Part shown: piece by piece, positions 1-11,490 of the stretch
Numbering within the stretch: the stretch's first letter is position 1
Layout of the letters: each line of letters begins with the position of its first letter
Source of the DNA: Diorhabda sublineata
Lineage: Eukaryota; Arthropoda; Insecta; Coleoptera; Chrysomelidae
Reading direction: 5' to 3'
Length of the DNA stretch: 64,000 nucleotides
NCBI RefSeq assembly: GCF_026230105.1
Contig: NC_079480.1
Location: 7,482,488 to 7,546,487 of the forward strand
The notes under the pieces: model-generated
Database searches by the model: none
The model's input: the letters and a program-made list of their open reading frames with translations, nothing else
What the model was told of the DNA's origin: nothing
Program-made: the position numbers and the translations under genes

Positions 1-1
1 C

Positions 2-548
2 GATACCACCGTCGAATGGCAGTTACATACTGCCACCTTATCTAAAAAAATCAGTTCCTCCTGCTTTTATAGCTCCTCAACAGTGTATTATGTCCTTATT
101 GAGTCATATCTCCGATATGCCCTTCCCTTCTGGGGTACGTATGGTGAGACTCAATTTGAGTGAATCCTCAAAGTACAAAAGAGTGCTGTTAGATATTTAC
201 TCGGACTGAACAGTAGGGCTCACTGCTAGGACGTAATAGATAAAAAATTTTGATTCTTCCTTCCTTATTCATCTCTGAATTCGTTTGCCTAATTCGTAAG
301 CAATTTTAGAAAGGACGTTGCACGACTATCCAGTCAGGAATGCGGAGCACGACCTTTACCTACCCACTCCACGTTCAGAATTAGTTGAGGGCTCAATATT
401 TTATAATGCAAAAAAAGTGCAAAATCGCTTGCCAATTGAAATGAAATCGATATCATCTTTTCCCGCGTTCCGTAATAAATTAATGATATATTTGCTGAAA
501 AGTGCCTTTTACTCTGTAAACGACTTCTACTCTGATAAGAATATTTAA
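2..548 (+). pseudogene. LINE (Jockey/CR1-like) reverse transcriptase, C-terminal part, broken
   Basis: This is the 3' end of ORF2 of a non-LTR retrotransposon; its start lies outside the window. In the first frame (2 to ~232) the text YLRYALPFWGTY followed by VQKSAVRYLLGLNSRAHC is the typical post-thumb region of insect Jockey/CR1-like reverse transcriptases. The homology then jumps frame and continues at 318-548 with HDYPVRNAEHDLYLP, PRSELVEGS, NRLPIEMKSISSFPAF and AFYSVNDFYSD, which is the usual end of these proteins, closed by a stop at 546-548. At least one stop (after TQFE, near 157) and one frameshift separate the parts, so it is a dead copy. The AT-rich stretch after the stop may be its 3' untranslated region. 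The superfamily is clear; the exact clade is inferred. Confidence 0.85.
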
Positions 549-2060
549 TTTCGGTCATGCTGCGTACTGATTTAATTTTGCTATGTACTTAAATACTAAT
601 TATTACCTATGATGTTGTTACTCATTGTGGTTTTTTTCTGTATATTGAAATTTCATTTCATTTGTATCTTTATTCAGTTATTTTTATGTTTGTTTTTCAG
701 TTTTCACAATATTTTGTCCACAAATTGACAACGAAGCATTTCTCTCTCTAACTTACATAAAAGTAGTCAGATTTATCTTATCTACAAAAAACATATTTTA
801 TTTTAGAATTATGCTACCATCTTGTGACCTTTCTTAATTGAAAAAGATTTTGTTAAATGATGGAAGATTTTATCTCCATTCCATTTCAGTACTTTCCATA
901 TATAGAAAGCTTGAACAAGCGTATAATTCCGAGGTATCGACTATTATACACAAATTAGTTGCCTAGGTGGCAACAAATAATTGGGAGTTCCAACGACATT
1001 CATTGTTATTCAAAGCTACAACAAACCCGTATAAATTTACTAAATAGGGAAACCATGTGAATGTTGAAATCTACTCTGTACAGGAATTATTCTCTCTAGA
1101 TAAATAACAAACAGTTTTAAACGGTGTTCTCAGTTACTCTCATTAGTGTTCAGAAATAAGATACAATGGAAAGTTTTTGTACTTCCTTAGAGTCATTACA
1201 ATCTCTTCTTTCGTAGAATTTTCCTTCCCTCATTTTATCTGGAATCAGGATAATGAAATTGTGTTTATTAGATCTTATCAATCAACAGTTTGAAACATAA
1301 TATTCATTCCATTACTTATTTTAGTGAAGGATACATCAATGAATAGTGAAAATGACATCAACAAAATATCCAACTAATGGAAATTATTTCATTAAAACCT
1401 ACACATGTCAAATTTATATCTGCATATTATGCAATGGAAAGAGGGAATGACGCAAATATACGTCAATTGGATATTCCTACCCCGTTCTCGATTTGCCATT
1501 GTCAGCTACTGTTTGTTTATTATACCGTTATTATTATAGCGACTTCTAAAAACAGACGTTTTCTTCTTTATTCATTAAACTTTGAGATCATGGCTCAGAA
1601 CTGTACTGGTTGGTAAAAATGAAAAAAAAACATCAATCTTTTATGGGTAGTGTCAAGTCTGTCATTTTTGTTACAATTTTTAATGTTTTTGTAATGTAAT
1701 TGAGAAACCTTGAGTGTTTCAGTTCTTTCTCAAATTTAGTTTTGTTTACGTGAATTTTTATTACTCTAAGTCTACTAAATTTTACAGTTTTATAGCATTT
1801 GAAAGTACTATATTTATTATAGTACAATGATAATCGAATCTTGCTTCATTGCTGAAGATGAAGAAAATATATGAAAAAGATACAGGAATTTGGAAAACAT
1901 ACGCCCAAGATCTGAAAATTTTTATTCGTCATCTTCTTGAAATAAAACGCAGTTAAGTAAATCGAAACGTCAAACCAGTGCTAGAAACTGATAATATCTG
2001 ATTATAAACTAAATTAAAATTGAATTCACTGAACCTTAAAATTTAAGTGGAGCTGTAAAA
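549..2060. other. Gene-free AT-rich stretch
   Basis: I see no supportable gene. The first few hundred bases may be the 3' UTR of the preceding LINE. Around 1850-1975 there is a tail-like sequence, with gctgaagatgaag and later aaatcgaaacgtcaaac, that recalls 3' tails of insect retroelements, but it cannot be classified. The short open frames are chance ORFs in AT-rich DNA. Confidence 0.4.
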
Positions 2061-2083
2061 CTAACCCCAGGAGCTACAAATAA

Positions 2084-2371
2084 ATGACGGTAATGCCAAG
2101 TTGGTTTTCATTGGTATTAAAAAAACAGTTGAATATGGCTATGTCTGAATTTTACGAATTGCACTTCGAATTGGTTGACCATCTAGCGTATTCACTGGGT
2201 CTGATTCTTGAGGACCTTCTGCAGTTTCCTAGCCGAGTGGTTTCACTCACAATCGAAAGATTTGCATCAGACAAAGGTGTTATTACCTACGTAAACACCT
2301 ATTTTGAGGAACAACACAGTAACAATCATTTAGAAGTTGCTGTTTTTGTGCAACTACAAATAGTCTCGTAA
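2084..2371 (+). pseudogene. mariner transposase C-terminal relic
   Basis: The 95-residue open frame matches the end of a mariner-family (DD34D) transposase. FELVDHLAYSLGLILEDLLQFP corresponds to the block around the third catalytic aspartate (usual form HPPYSPDLAPSDFFLFP); the motif here is eroded, and the position of the catalytic D is now E (LILED). It continues with ERFASDKGVITYVNTYFEEQ, the usual spacer helix after that block. The N-terminal HTH region and the first two aspartates are absent upstream, and the usual C-terminal RW-KCI block is not readable. The copy is truncated at both ends. No terminal inverted repeats were found. Family recognition is by motif reading only. Confidence 0.72.
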
Positions 2372-2399
2372 TATATCAGGGCTAATATCGCTAGATGGC

Positions 2400-4710
2400 T
2401 TCTGGGATAAGAATGGAGAAGTAATTGGAATATTCAAATAAAAAAGGAATAAAATAATATTTCATTATTTGTGGAGCTTATTCAAACAATCTTCCACACA
2501 AACTTGACAGAAATAATGGTTTTCTCCTCGTTTTTTTGCTTGGGTACATGGTTTTGTTGGACGCTGTTTTTTAAATGTGGTAGACTCTCTAAATAATGGA
2601 GCTCTGTTGCGTCTCTTCTCTAATCAACGCAACGACGAATTTGTATCTGAATTTTATCAGCTTTATTTTAGAAGAAGTTATTTTTTGCCAAATTTTTGGA
2701 GCATTCTGCATATATGTCCCTAAATTCGACAGCCAACGCTTCAAGGGCCAAATTATGCCTATCAGGATAGGGAACTTCAGTCTGCATACTCATTATCCTT
2801 TTTAAGGTACAGGGTCTTAAATATTTAAAAATAAACCGATTTTTTGCCGATTGATTCTAAAAACTGTGATCGATTGTAATTGAAACTTTTTGACGATTAT
2901 CAGGTTGATAAACTACTTGCTCTCAGATAAATAGATGATTTCTAGTTTTTTTCCAGAGGCAGGTGGCAGGGATCAAGAACCCTTTCTCCACCCCTGAAAT
3001 CTCCGCCATTGGATAGAATGTTTTTTTTTCAATCTTTTAATTTTACCATTATTTCTTAATAGAAAAGTAATAACATTTGAATTTACTGAAATTAACCGTT
3101 TTTAAGGAAAAACATTTTGTGACCGCTATTGTGATTATTTAAAAGAAAACAAAACAGTTTCTTCTGAATCCACTTACATCTATTGGTTGATGGTGTCATA
3201 TAAAATGATATTTGTTCGTTGAACCTCACGTTTTCATTAAAAAAGTGTTGTATTCTACTAAGATAACAAATTTACACAAACAAATCATAAAAAATGTAAC
3301 CTTAAATTTTTTAGCCCCATCATAGTTTTCTGTTCAATATTTTCTGCAATTGATTGAGTTATCTCAATTCAATTTTTACTCAACAACTAATATTAAAACT
3401 TTACATGAATATGATGTTTCCTTCATTTGAAGACTTATAAATACATAAATGTTGTTTGGTATGGATGATCCAAAATGAATTAACTAAGAGTAGATCAATT
3501 GTAGGCATTAACTTGGGAATTATTGTCAAGTGTAACATACTCTGCGAATAAGGGTCCCATGGGAAATTCAGATCTGTATTTATGGTCTGGCAGTGTTCTC
3601 TGTTTGATGTTATCATGTTAAATTCATTAAAACCAGAGACTGTGTACATGCAGAGTCAAGCAAACATTGCTGATCTGAAAACAATGCCTACTTTTAGATT
3701 TAGATTTACATTCGAAATAAATAGACGTGTTCATCCACTTAATATAAAAATAAACATTCATTTACTGATAGATTTATCTCAACAGGAGAAAAATGTCTCT
3801 GTAAGAAATATGTATATATGTATTTCATCGTCTAATCAAAAGCCTTGATGAAGATCAAATAAAAGATCGAAACGTTGACATTCTGAAAAATACTTGGATA
3901 GTTTTATTTTGAGTCCTTAACCCGCAACACCATTCGAAATTACATACTAGGAAGGACAATAATATCATCAATGACATATTAATAAACTATTTTGTCTAAG
4001 ACAATATTTATTTTGAGAATTTTCCAAGAATTTTTACCATCATGGAATTAGGAGTGGAAACGCAACTCAGCAAATTTACTGAAAATATTTTTTGCTTTAA
4101 AATTAAAGTATGTAAATATCCGATTTTCAGATTTCCTATAATGTTTGGTCAATCATATGTTTTGTCCCGAATTTCAAAATCTCTGAATTAGTGAGTTTTT
4201 GCGCTTAGAATAATTAGAAAATTAATTTGTTTCATAACTTGAACGGCGTTATAATTTGGAATTTATCGATGTTTCGGCTTCAATTTTGAAGAAGGCGTCG
4301 TCAACAGAAAATGATTGGAATGAAGGTGGCATTCGCTCATTGGTGGAGGAACACTTGGTATTTGTAGGAAACTCCAATATCTCCTCCACTTTAACCCAAC
4401 TAGATCGTGACATACAGGGTACTGAATTCATTCCTTTACAATCGAATCCATCGGCATAACTAACTTTTTTGAATAAAATAAATTGAATAAAATAAATTGA
4501 AGGGTATCGAGGTAGAAACATTTTCAAACTGTTGAAATATTTGTGACAGCCAGGTAATATCAATTTCTCTCCTGAAACTTCCTCAGAAGATAAGTCCAGT
4601 AATAGGAACTTTATATATACAAGGTTCAACCGCTTAGCATATCGGTTGATTATAATCCTTTAAGTGATATTGCTGATGTACACAGTTTTATTTTGTACGT
4701 AAGCATATTT
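2400..4710. other. Gene-free stretch with retroelement-like tail
   Basis: No gene can be supported. Near 3841-3935 the sequence cttgatgaagatcaaataaa followed by gatcgaaacgttgac resembles the 3' tails of RTE- or Penelope-type retroelements (a stem followed by a cgaaacgt motif). A short tandem of aaataaaataaattga-like units lies at about 4474-4500. A 126-codon open frame on the minus strand (4249-4629) has no recognisable domain and is treated as chance. Confidence 0.35.
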
Positions 4711-4850
4711 TCTTCAATTTCTTATTTCTTAGACCATTTGATATGTTTATGTTTCTAAATATTTTTGATTTTAGGTCTCTTCTGTTTAAAATTAATTTAT
4801 TCTTTTGGTAATTGTTTCTTTGAGTCTTTATCAAAATATGATATTGACAC
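4711..4850 (-). repeat. Dispersed repeat family A, copy 1
   Basis: This stretch carries the marks cttatttcttagacc, gattttaggtctcttctg, ttaaaattaattt and tttatcaaaatatgatattg. The same marks return at 13079-13270, 30930-31190 and, in reverse orientation, 59543-59735. It is an unclassified dispersed repeat; its reverse-strand reading ends in the motif gataaagactt(n)cgaaacgtc, seen complete in the other copies. Confidence 0.6.
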
Positions 4851-5489
4851 TGATAATTTGCTTATTTATATTGATCTATACATAATCTTCATCATGAATA
4901 TCAAAATAAGAATAAAATCAAACTAGAACTTTCTTGTGATAAGAAAAATGAATTTTTCCTTAGTCCTCACATCTCAAATATATAGCAGTAATTAATTAAA
5001 TTATTTGTAGTTTTATTAGAATTTACAAAGTAGAGCTATAAATTTTACTTTAATTATTTAAAGTTAAATTCCACATTCTTAAGGCTGCCTGTTGTTTACA
5101 AAAAATATACTTTCCTGCCTTCTCCGTGAATGAGAGACTCTTCAAAAATATTATCTTATCAACAAAATTATGGATTCATTCAATATTATATCTGATATAG
5201 GTATTATGGGTATAATTCCATTTATTTCTTTGAGCGAATCATAATTAGGTAAATAAACAATGTTTCAAACACTTCGCATTATATGGAGTTAAAGAGATAA
5301 TAAATTTAAAAAAAAGCACGAGAAAAATTAGTAACTATTTAATTGAACTATATTCATGGTTGAAGTAATTTAGTTACAAAAAAATTGCAAGAATTGGAAC
5401 ATAATCCAAGGAAACTGTTTAGTTTTTAACATTTATGAATTTTCTAATCTTGTTAAGTTTATTTTAGATGTCCATATTGAAAGTAAACC

Positions 5490-5618
5490 TTCAGTCTTTG
5501 AAGACGATAACTTGGTTATCGAAACGCGCGTGAGACAATATAATTGTGAGTGTTGATGCAGTCGTTGTGTAAAGTGTATTCAGTATGAATATCGCCAACG
5601 GTGCTAGAAATTCTAACT
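5490..5618 (+). repeat. Dispersed repeat family B, copy 1
   Basis: The text aacttggttatcgaaacgcg, then aattgtgagtgttgatgc and gaatatcgccaacggtgcta, recurs at 40931-41047 inside a transposon. The two copies share most of about 110 bases. The family is not classified here; the first lines look like an imperfect palindrome around ggttatcgaaacgcgcg. Confidence 0.6.
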
Positions 5619-6290
5619 TAGTTATTATAGATGTGTTTGTTGATAAACTCACAGTTGTTTGAAGCAATACATGAAAAATTCTTGCATGCCCGCATGCATA
5701 TTCTGATTCTAATATCTGAGCCACCTGCCCTAATTCTTCATTCGAATAGAGCCTCTGGAAGCTGTTCTCCGCCAGTCAGGTACCTCAGAGTTCTCATTTG
5801 TTTTTGTGGGAATACCTAGAGAATATTTATTTCCAAATTCATGTGCGACATATCCTACAACATATTTCAAGATAATTACCAAAATATCACACAAAAACCC
5901 AGTAACTAAATACAACTCTAGCGCAATCTGAATTACCAAGAAAACATTCTGATTCCAGCGTGACGTCATGTGCGTGACAAGTCAGCATATCGGTGTATGT
6001 GTAGCTTGTGTTAGGCAATTTATATTTCAAATGAGGTTTATGAGAAGTGTTTACTGCAACCCCAAATCCTTTTGATTAATGGAAGCTGAAATACATGTAG
6101 TAAAAGTTGTGTCAATGCTTGGAGTTCTAATCAGCTGTGGTGCAGGTACATCAATATCAATTGAAGAAGGGTGAGAATCTGCATATCTAGTTGTCTGATG
6201 TAATATTTAGAAACTCTCGGATAAAAGAGATAGTCGACTCTCCCCCCGAATTCGAATGTATTTTAATATATATTTAACTGTGCTATTGTA
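5619..6290. other. Gene-free stretch with one hydrophobic ORF
   Basis: An 79-codon open frame on the minus strand (5730-5969) encodes a hydrophobic run (VFLVIQIALELYLVTGFLC) followed by a hydrophilic tail. It could be a chance ORF or part of an unrecognised exon; a GT-containing donor-like site (gag/gtacctg in minus orientation) lies near its end, but no acceptor could be chosen. No function is assigned. Confidence 0.2.
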
Positions 6291-6349
6291 GTTTGGATGT
6301 ACCTGGTTTCTCATAATCGTATTGGCATAAAACAATGTTGGTTATTGTC

Positions 6350-6980
6350 TTCTTCTAGCTAATGACTGTTATCCTAGTTCTACTTTCTATAGGAAATGTT
6401 CTATAAGCTCCAGTAATTATACGCAATGCTTGCTTAGCCCATAGCATCTAAATATTTTAGTACCTGTTATTTAACGGAGGCATAGACGATGGACTCAAAA
6501 TCGATTTTGGATCTTATGAGATGCCTACTGATTGAGAGTAAAGTCAGATGCCCACCATATGTTTAAAAAAACTTTTAATAAGTTTAGTCCATTCTTCCAT
6601 CTGACGACAGGATACTTAACGTGTTCGTTCCAGTTTAATTGTGAGTCCAAGATCATTCCCAGATTAAATTTTGACATATAATCGAGAGAAATACCATTCA
6701 GTTGTAGCAGTGGTTTCTACCTTATGCTTTTTTTAGAGAACATTCGGTTTTCGTTGCAGAGAGTCACCGGACCGTTTTTCTAGTGTATTTATATGTGACT
6801 GTAGAATTAATTTAATTGTTACCATATTGTTACTTTTTTTGTACATTACCAGATCATCTGCATAGATTCTGTTTCATAGATTATTGGTGTCTGTATATTA
6901 GTGGTGAAGTTGTTGAAAGCTATAAGAAATTTTTTGAACTAATTACTGATCCCTGCGGTGTTTCACGTTGTTGTGTATTG
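6350..6980 (-). pseudogene. Jockey-type LINE reverse transcriptase relic
   Basis: Read on the minus strand, the sequence starts with TPQGSVISS, the (G)xPQGS motif of the reverse transcriptase palm. It continues with LLQLNGISLDYMSKFNLGMI, LDSQLNWNEHVK and NGLNLLKVFLN, the thumb region typical of Jockey elements (usual form FLGVTLDSKLTWKPHI). It ends with ALRIITGAYRTFPIES, also standard for this clade. The YADD box region is not readable, and stops and frame changes are frequent. The 5' part (endonuclease) is missing. This is an inactive, 5'-truncated fragment. Confidence 0.85.
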
Positions 6981-7013
6981 AAGTCAAATATAGAGCCATT
7001 TATCTCAACTTGA

Positions 7014-7447
7014 AAACAAAGTGCTCAATTCCTATCCTAAACCCAACGCAATTCCGATACGAAATTGATTATTGTTTGTGAGAGATTGCGATATTTTCAT
7101 TTTCAACAAAAAAATAGTAACTATTCAATTTATCTCGAATAATGTACTGCTTATCTCATATAATTTTTTTGTCTGATATATGTTTTATAGTTATTTCAAT
7201 ATACAGATGCAAATAAATAAACAGAAGGTAATCGTAAGTTCATAATGTAGTTTGATTGAATTTGTAGTGTTTCAAATGTTTAGATATAGATGTTATTGTA
7301 ATTTACGTATATATTTAGAATTCCGTAGCGGTTTCTATTGCTCTAGTTGGAACTTAATTTAATCACGTCGTGTACTTTGGGACGTTAACAACAAGTTATC
7401 CTCTAAAATCGTTTCGAATGCATATTTTATGTGATTGTTATCGGATC
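7014..7447. other. Gene-free AT-rich stretch
   Basis: No gene or known repeat was recognised between the Jockey-like fragment and the terminal repeat of the next transposon. Confidence 0.4.
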
Positions 7448-8345
7448 TACAGAGTGAGTTTCATGTAGCGAACGCCTCAATTATCTCGGAAACGGCTTGT
7501 ACGATTTTTATAAATTTTTGTGCGCAAAGGTCTTGTGATGAAAATGTTATTATGGTAGTATCTACATTGTTGTTAGATCTTTTCTTTTTCGGGCACAATA
7601 ATGAACTTTGTTATTTTGTAATCCTATCTTTTAATTCCTGAATATTGGCAGATTTTAATTTAAAAACGATATTTTTCAAGTGAACCCACAGGTGATTGGG
7701 CCATTCTATACAACCATGCCTTTCAATCCATCTTCTGGGAAACACATTATTTAGATATTGCTTTACCACAAACGCACCATCTTGTTGTAGGCAAATATTG
7801 TCGTTTGAAATACTGTTATTGTCTGAAAATAATAACCAATAATGGTTTTTTGAAATATGATTGAGAATACTTACTTGGATGTGGAAATATTCGAGCCAAC
7901 TCAGGTATAAGACTATTTTACAATAAATCTAAATACACTGGACCATTTAAGTTACCCTCAATGAAAATGGGATCAATTATTTTGTCGCCTATTATTCCAG
8001 CCCATACATTCAGTTTTTCGTGGTGGGTGTGAGATTCACGCATCTAACGGAATTTGGATTTCGTTTTGATTGTGACATTTTTCCATCACTAGATCTGCAA
8101 GCCCTTCATATCTATCAAAATCGTCATCTGACAACTCTTGAACCAACGTTACTCTGTATGGATGGAATTTATTATAACGTACAATTTTCATTAAGGATGT
8201 TTTCAATTATCAAGTTCCCTGGATACTTGTCTAGTACTCAAGTGTTGATCGACTTCTTACAGAATATAAACATCTAAATAATTGTTTTCAGTTGATGCAG
8301 TTTTTCTGCGTCCTGATTTGGATGAATAATTTACTAAACCAGTTT
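7448..8345 (-). pseudogene. IS630/Tc1-mariner-type transposase relic with one terminal repeat
   Basis: The left end (tacagagtgagtttcatgta, then cggaaacggcttgtacgatt) is the terminal repeat shared with the elements at 40474 and 58104. Minus-strand frames give, from N to C terminus: GRRKTAS at the right edge; VTLVQELSDDDFDRYEG; CVNLT-like remains of the REAHTHH block; KLNVWAGIIGDKIIDPIFIE with GNLNGPVYLDLL; NICLQQDGAFV, which retains the second catalytic aspartate; LNNVFPRRWIERHGCIEWP; and a short C-terminal piece. The segment with the first catalytic aspartate (usually SDEATF) is deleted between the DFDR and NVWAG blocks. Stops and frameshifts confirm a dead copy. The right-hand terminal repeat was not found. 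Confidence 0.85.
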
Positions 8346-9342
8346 TGCGTTCCATCCCTTATACACAATTAATGTTTGTTGCAATCAATCATAAATACAA
8401 CAAAACTTTCGTATTTCGAAGGAGTATTTGTAGTGATTGTCAACTTACAGCTTGATGGATAAGCAAATTGGATACTACGACGGAACTGGTCAATTAGTGG
8501 TCAATCTATCTTCGCAAAAGTTACGTTAATAATAACTGGTTTTCGCATCGCATCGGACAATCAACATTACAAAAACGGAAAGGGAAATTGGAGTAATTAT
8601 AAGGGGAAGCAGCCCCTGTGGAGCCATGAGAGCGTATAGTTATTGAAACAGATGAAAAGGCGTGAAAAAAGCGTTATGATGTTAGGTTTACTAATTGAGA
8701 TAGACAAAAAAGCACGTGGACAATCACGTAAAGTCTTATACTAAAAGGACAAAAAGGTGTTCGTTCATTAGATGGGGTCGCAGCATGTATAGGCGTTTAT
8801 TATTCAAGGGGTAAAGAAGTGACCAAAAAATTATAATATTCATTATAAACCTTAACGCAATTAGTACGATGCACGTTCGTTAATTATACTCGATGTAAGA
8901 CTGGGTCGTTTTGAATATCAATGAGGCATCATTCAAATTGGAGTGGGTGAAATAAAATGCAGCTTGTACGTTGATAACCTCAGAAAAAAACATATACGTC
9001 TTCACGTGAGATTCCACCAGTCATACATTTTTTTCTTTGATTATTATGTCATTTGCCTGATGAAAATCCGACCTCGGCCCATTTACATCCAACACGCTTA
9101 TGTATTTTTGGTTTTGAATATATTCGCATTGATATACTGAATTCACTACGAATTTTAGCACCTTTTGGTATACGTCGCTAACATAATTTTCCTCGGTTCC
9201 TGTAGTGGCTCTAAGTATCTTCCAGCAGAAGAATTTAAAAATGACACTTTGAAGGTGTCATAACTTCAATATTACCTGCATTATTCAAATTCAAATTTCG
9301 AAATTATACCAAAATTTATCGATAGAAAAAGTTTTTTACAGA
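8346..9342. other. Gene-free stretch
   Basis: The first bases may still belong to the transposon on the left. I see nothing else that can be named. The open frame at 8943-9140 has no recognisable domain. Confidence 0.35.
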
Positions 9343-10056
9343 TACGAGGTCTTGTTATTGAATAACGAAAGGTTTGAAAAGAATGAGTTTTTTTCTCGTC
9401 TTGAAAACTAGGTGTAACGAAATGCAACTTATCAATTTCAAATTTCTCATTAAATTAAAAAAAAACTATTACTTAATGCTAGAAATTGTTGCAAGAGGCT
9501 TATGGGGACAATTCTTTATCAGGTAAGCGGGTTTTTGAGTGGTGTAAGCGCTTTAGTAAGGGCCGAAATAGCACTGAAGATGATCAGCGCCCAGGTCGGC
9601 CTGTGACTTTTTCAATTCCGGAAACAGTGACCAAAATCAACGAAACTGTGTTTGCAGATAGTCGAATGAGCATTCGGATCATTGTCGAGACTGCATACGC
9701 CGATAAAGAAACGGTTAGAAAAATTTTACACGAGGAATCACACATGCCACAGTCTGTTTCGAAGTTATTGCCACTAAATCTAACTCCTGACCAAAAGCTC
9801 ATGCGTTAAAGGTCATGCTTTCATTGAGAGGTTAGGAAGGTTAGAAAAAGATCTGTTTTGAAAGAGACCCGATTTGAGTCGATGGAAACGGTAAAGCAAA
9901 CAACGGCAAAGCTCCTAAAGGCCCTCACCAATGGAGAAAACGTATGAAAAGGTGTGGTGAGGGGAGGAGAGTATATTCATGAGGGGCATTCGAATAATTT
10001 TTATGATAAAACCCTTTTTCGTAACCAGTCTCTTTATTTAATAGTCAGGCCTCGTA
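9343..10056 (+). mobile_element. Internally deleted mariner element with both ends
   Basis: The element runs from tacgaggtcttgttattgaa to the inverted end tttaatagtcaggcctcgta, with the expected TA target dinucleotides at 9343-9344 and 10055-10056. It contains the transposase N-terminal domain and a short C-terminal remnant, but the whole catalytic core is missing. The join falls at agaaagatctgttttgaaag (about 9848-9867). The fragment at 53420-53815 shows the same join, so this shortened form was probably multiplied as a non-autonomous element by a full-length mariner elsewhere. Confidence 0.85.
9486..9809 (+). pseudogene. mariner transposase N-terminal (DNA-binding) domain
   Basis: This 107-residue open frame contains the two helix-turn-helix parts of a mariner transposase: AYGDNSLSGKRVFEWCKRF, DDQRPGRPVTF (the GRP(R) AT-hook-like linker) and ADKETVRKILHEESHM, then LTPDQKLMR. 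In a full-length mariner the catalytic domain follows directly after this block. Here the frame stops and only about 80 bases later jumps to the C-terminal block FESMETVKQTTAKLLKALTN and RGGEYIHEG. No catalytic aspartate remains. The actual start codon probably lies slightly upstream, because the first residues of the family are missing from the open frame. Confidence 0.9.
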
Positions 10057-10369
10057 ATAGTTTGACTCCTTTGCAGATTTTACCATACTTTTATCAATTG
10101 TCAAGAAGACTAGTAATGGCGAAAGTTTATTGTAACAAACTAACAAGATTCAAATCATGCCTGGCATCAGTAAGCTTTGCAGACGTTTGTCCTTGTTGTA
10201 TTTTCTATTATTTGGTTTATACAATCATGATAAACAAACAAAATCCATACCAGTCAAGGTATTGGATAAGAATATTCACTTAGTTGCATGTTATTCATCA
10301 TAATAAAAGATTAAATCCTAAAAAAGGTTCGGCTTGGCAAAGGATATGGAATAGGTAAATATGCATGAC
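10057..10369. other. Gene-free spacer
   Basis: Short AT-rich spacer between the mariner 3' end and the LINE fragment. The open frame crossing the mariner end into this spacer (9954-10283) is not a gene. Confidence 0.4.
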
Positions 10370-10535
10370 AACACAAAAAAGAGCCTATTAGATGTAAATT
10401 AGAACTGAAAGGATCATTATTCAACAGAGAGTGAAATACCTTGGAAGTGGGAAGTAATAATATAACCAGTTATGGAGATGTAGAAGACGAGGTTAGAGGA
10501 TTAGCCAGAGCAAATAGGAAAAATTATGTGAAATA
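10370..10535 (+). pseudogene. LINE reverse transcriptase fragment
   Basis: The frame reads EPIRCKLELKGSLFNRE, a stop, then NITSYGDVEDEVRGLARANR. ITSYGDVEDEVRGLA is a characteristic segment after the palm of a widespread insect endonuclease-reverse transcriptase (usual form YLGAEITSYG...). Only about 50 codons survive, with one stop and a small deletion. Flanking coding regions are absent. Confidence 0.8.
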
Positions 10536-11221
10536 AAACTAGGAAATAATTTTCATTGTAGTAAATATTGAGTAAAATTAACATTGAGTGTCCCAGTGGA
10601 TTATATATTTGGTTATATCATCATTTCTGAAGGCTATATTATATTCCCTGCAAGATACGAGCACGGTTTCCATCGTACTTTCATTATCATACAGAGTCTT
10701 GTCGTCGTTCAATAAAAAAAACTGAAAGAATGGTGGAAAATTATAGTTGCGTTTACATTGACGATTTTAATGCTGATATAAAGAACGTTGCTTTTGTTGT
10801 TTGTGTAAGTAAATATTGTTAAAAAGTAATTCTATACAATTAGTTTTTTAATACAAGTGAAAAATTGAAAATGAAGTGGAATATTTCGATGATGTATTAT
10901 GTCCTTCAAAACTTATAATATATAATAAATATAGTAATATAATTCGATAGTTGTTGAAAGTCCTTGTGAATATGGTAAAGAAAAATGTTGTACGTCTCGA
11001 TGTTAAGTTTCTGTTTGATTAAAGTAACTGCTCAACCTTTTATTGAATATGTTATTCATCGTAATTTTCAGGATAAAAATGTTCTTTTGATGCAGTTTCT
11101 GCTTCTTGAATTGCTAGTCATCTTAATTCCGGATCTGATAGTTGGATAGCTTAATCATTCAATTTCATAAACACTGATCTCTTCTGTGTCAAGTGATGAC
11201 ATAAATTGAAGTTTGAATATC
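10536..11221. other. Gene-free AT-rich stretch
   Basis: No gene, repeat unit or RNA could be recognised. Confidence 0.4.
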
Positions 11222-11490
11222 TTGAAGACCAAGTTACTATTCTGATTTGATGTTATTATTAATTTCATTTAAAATACTATCAAGAAATTGAATTTTATTA
11301 TTATTACTCTGATAATTTGATTTGTTCACCACTATTTCTTATGAAATGAACTCAATTCCGCTACAAAAACTCCCCAAATATTTCAGAAATATGAAAAAAC
11401 AAAACAAATAAATGTATAGACTTTCCCAGAAATTTCAACACCAAATTTTAAAGTTCTATTATATCCAATCAGGACCGGTTTGAAAAATAT
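11222..11490 (-). repeat. Degenerate LTR-like repeat, family C copy 1
   Basis: The part from about 11340 to 11475 (actcaattccgctacaaaaa, then aaaacaaataaatgtataga and atccaatcaggaccggt) matches the right half of the solo-LTR-like repeat at 49310-49761. The terminal gtaaca end is not preserved here, so the limits are approximate. Confidence 0.55.

Noticed and set aside
4249..4629. 126-codon minus ORF, one of the longest frames in the window
   Set aside because: No domain, signal or splice context; the opposite strand is also open for 67 codons, which is common in such DNA.
5730..5969. Possible exon of a membrane protein
   Set aside because: Only one hydrophobic run is visible, with no convincing acceptor site and no recognised family; kept only as a note in the gap entry.
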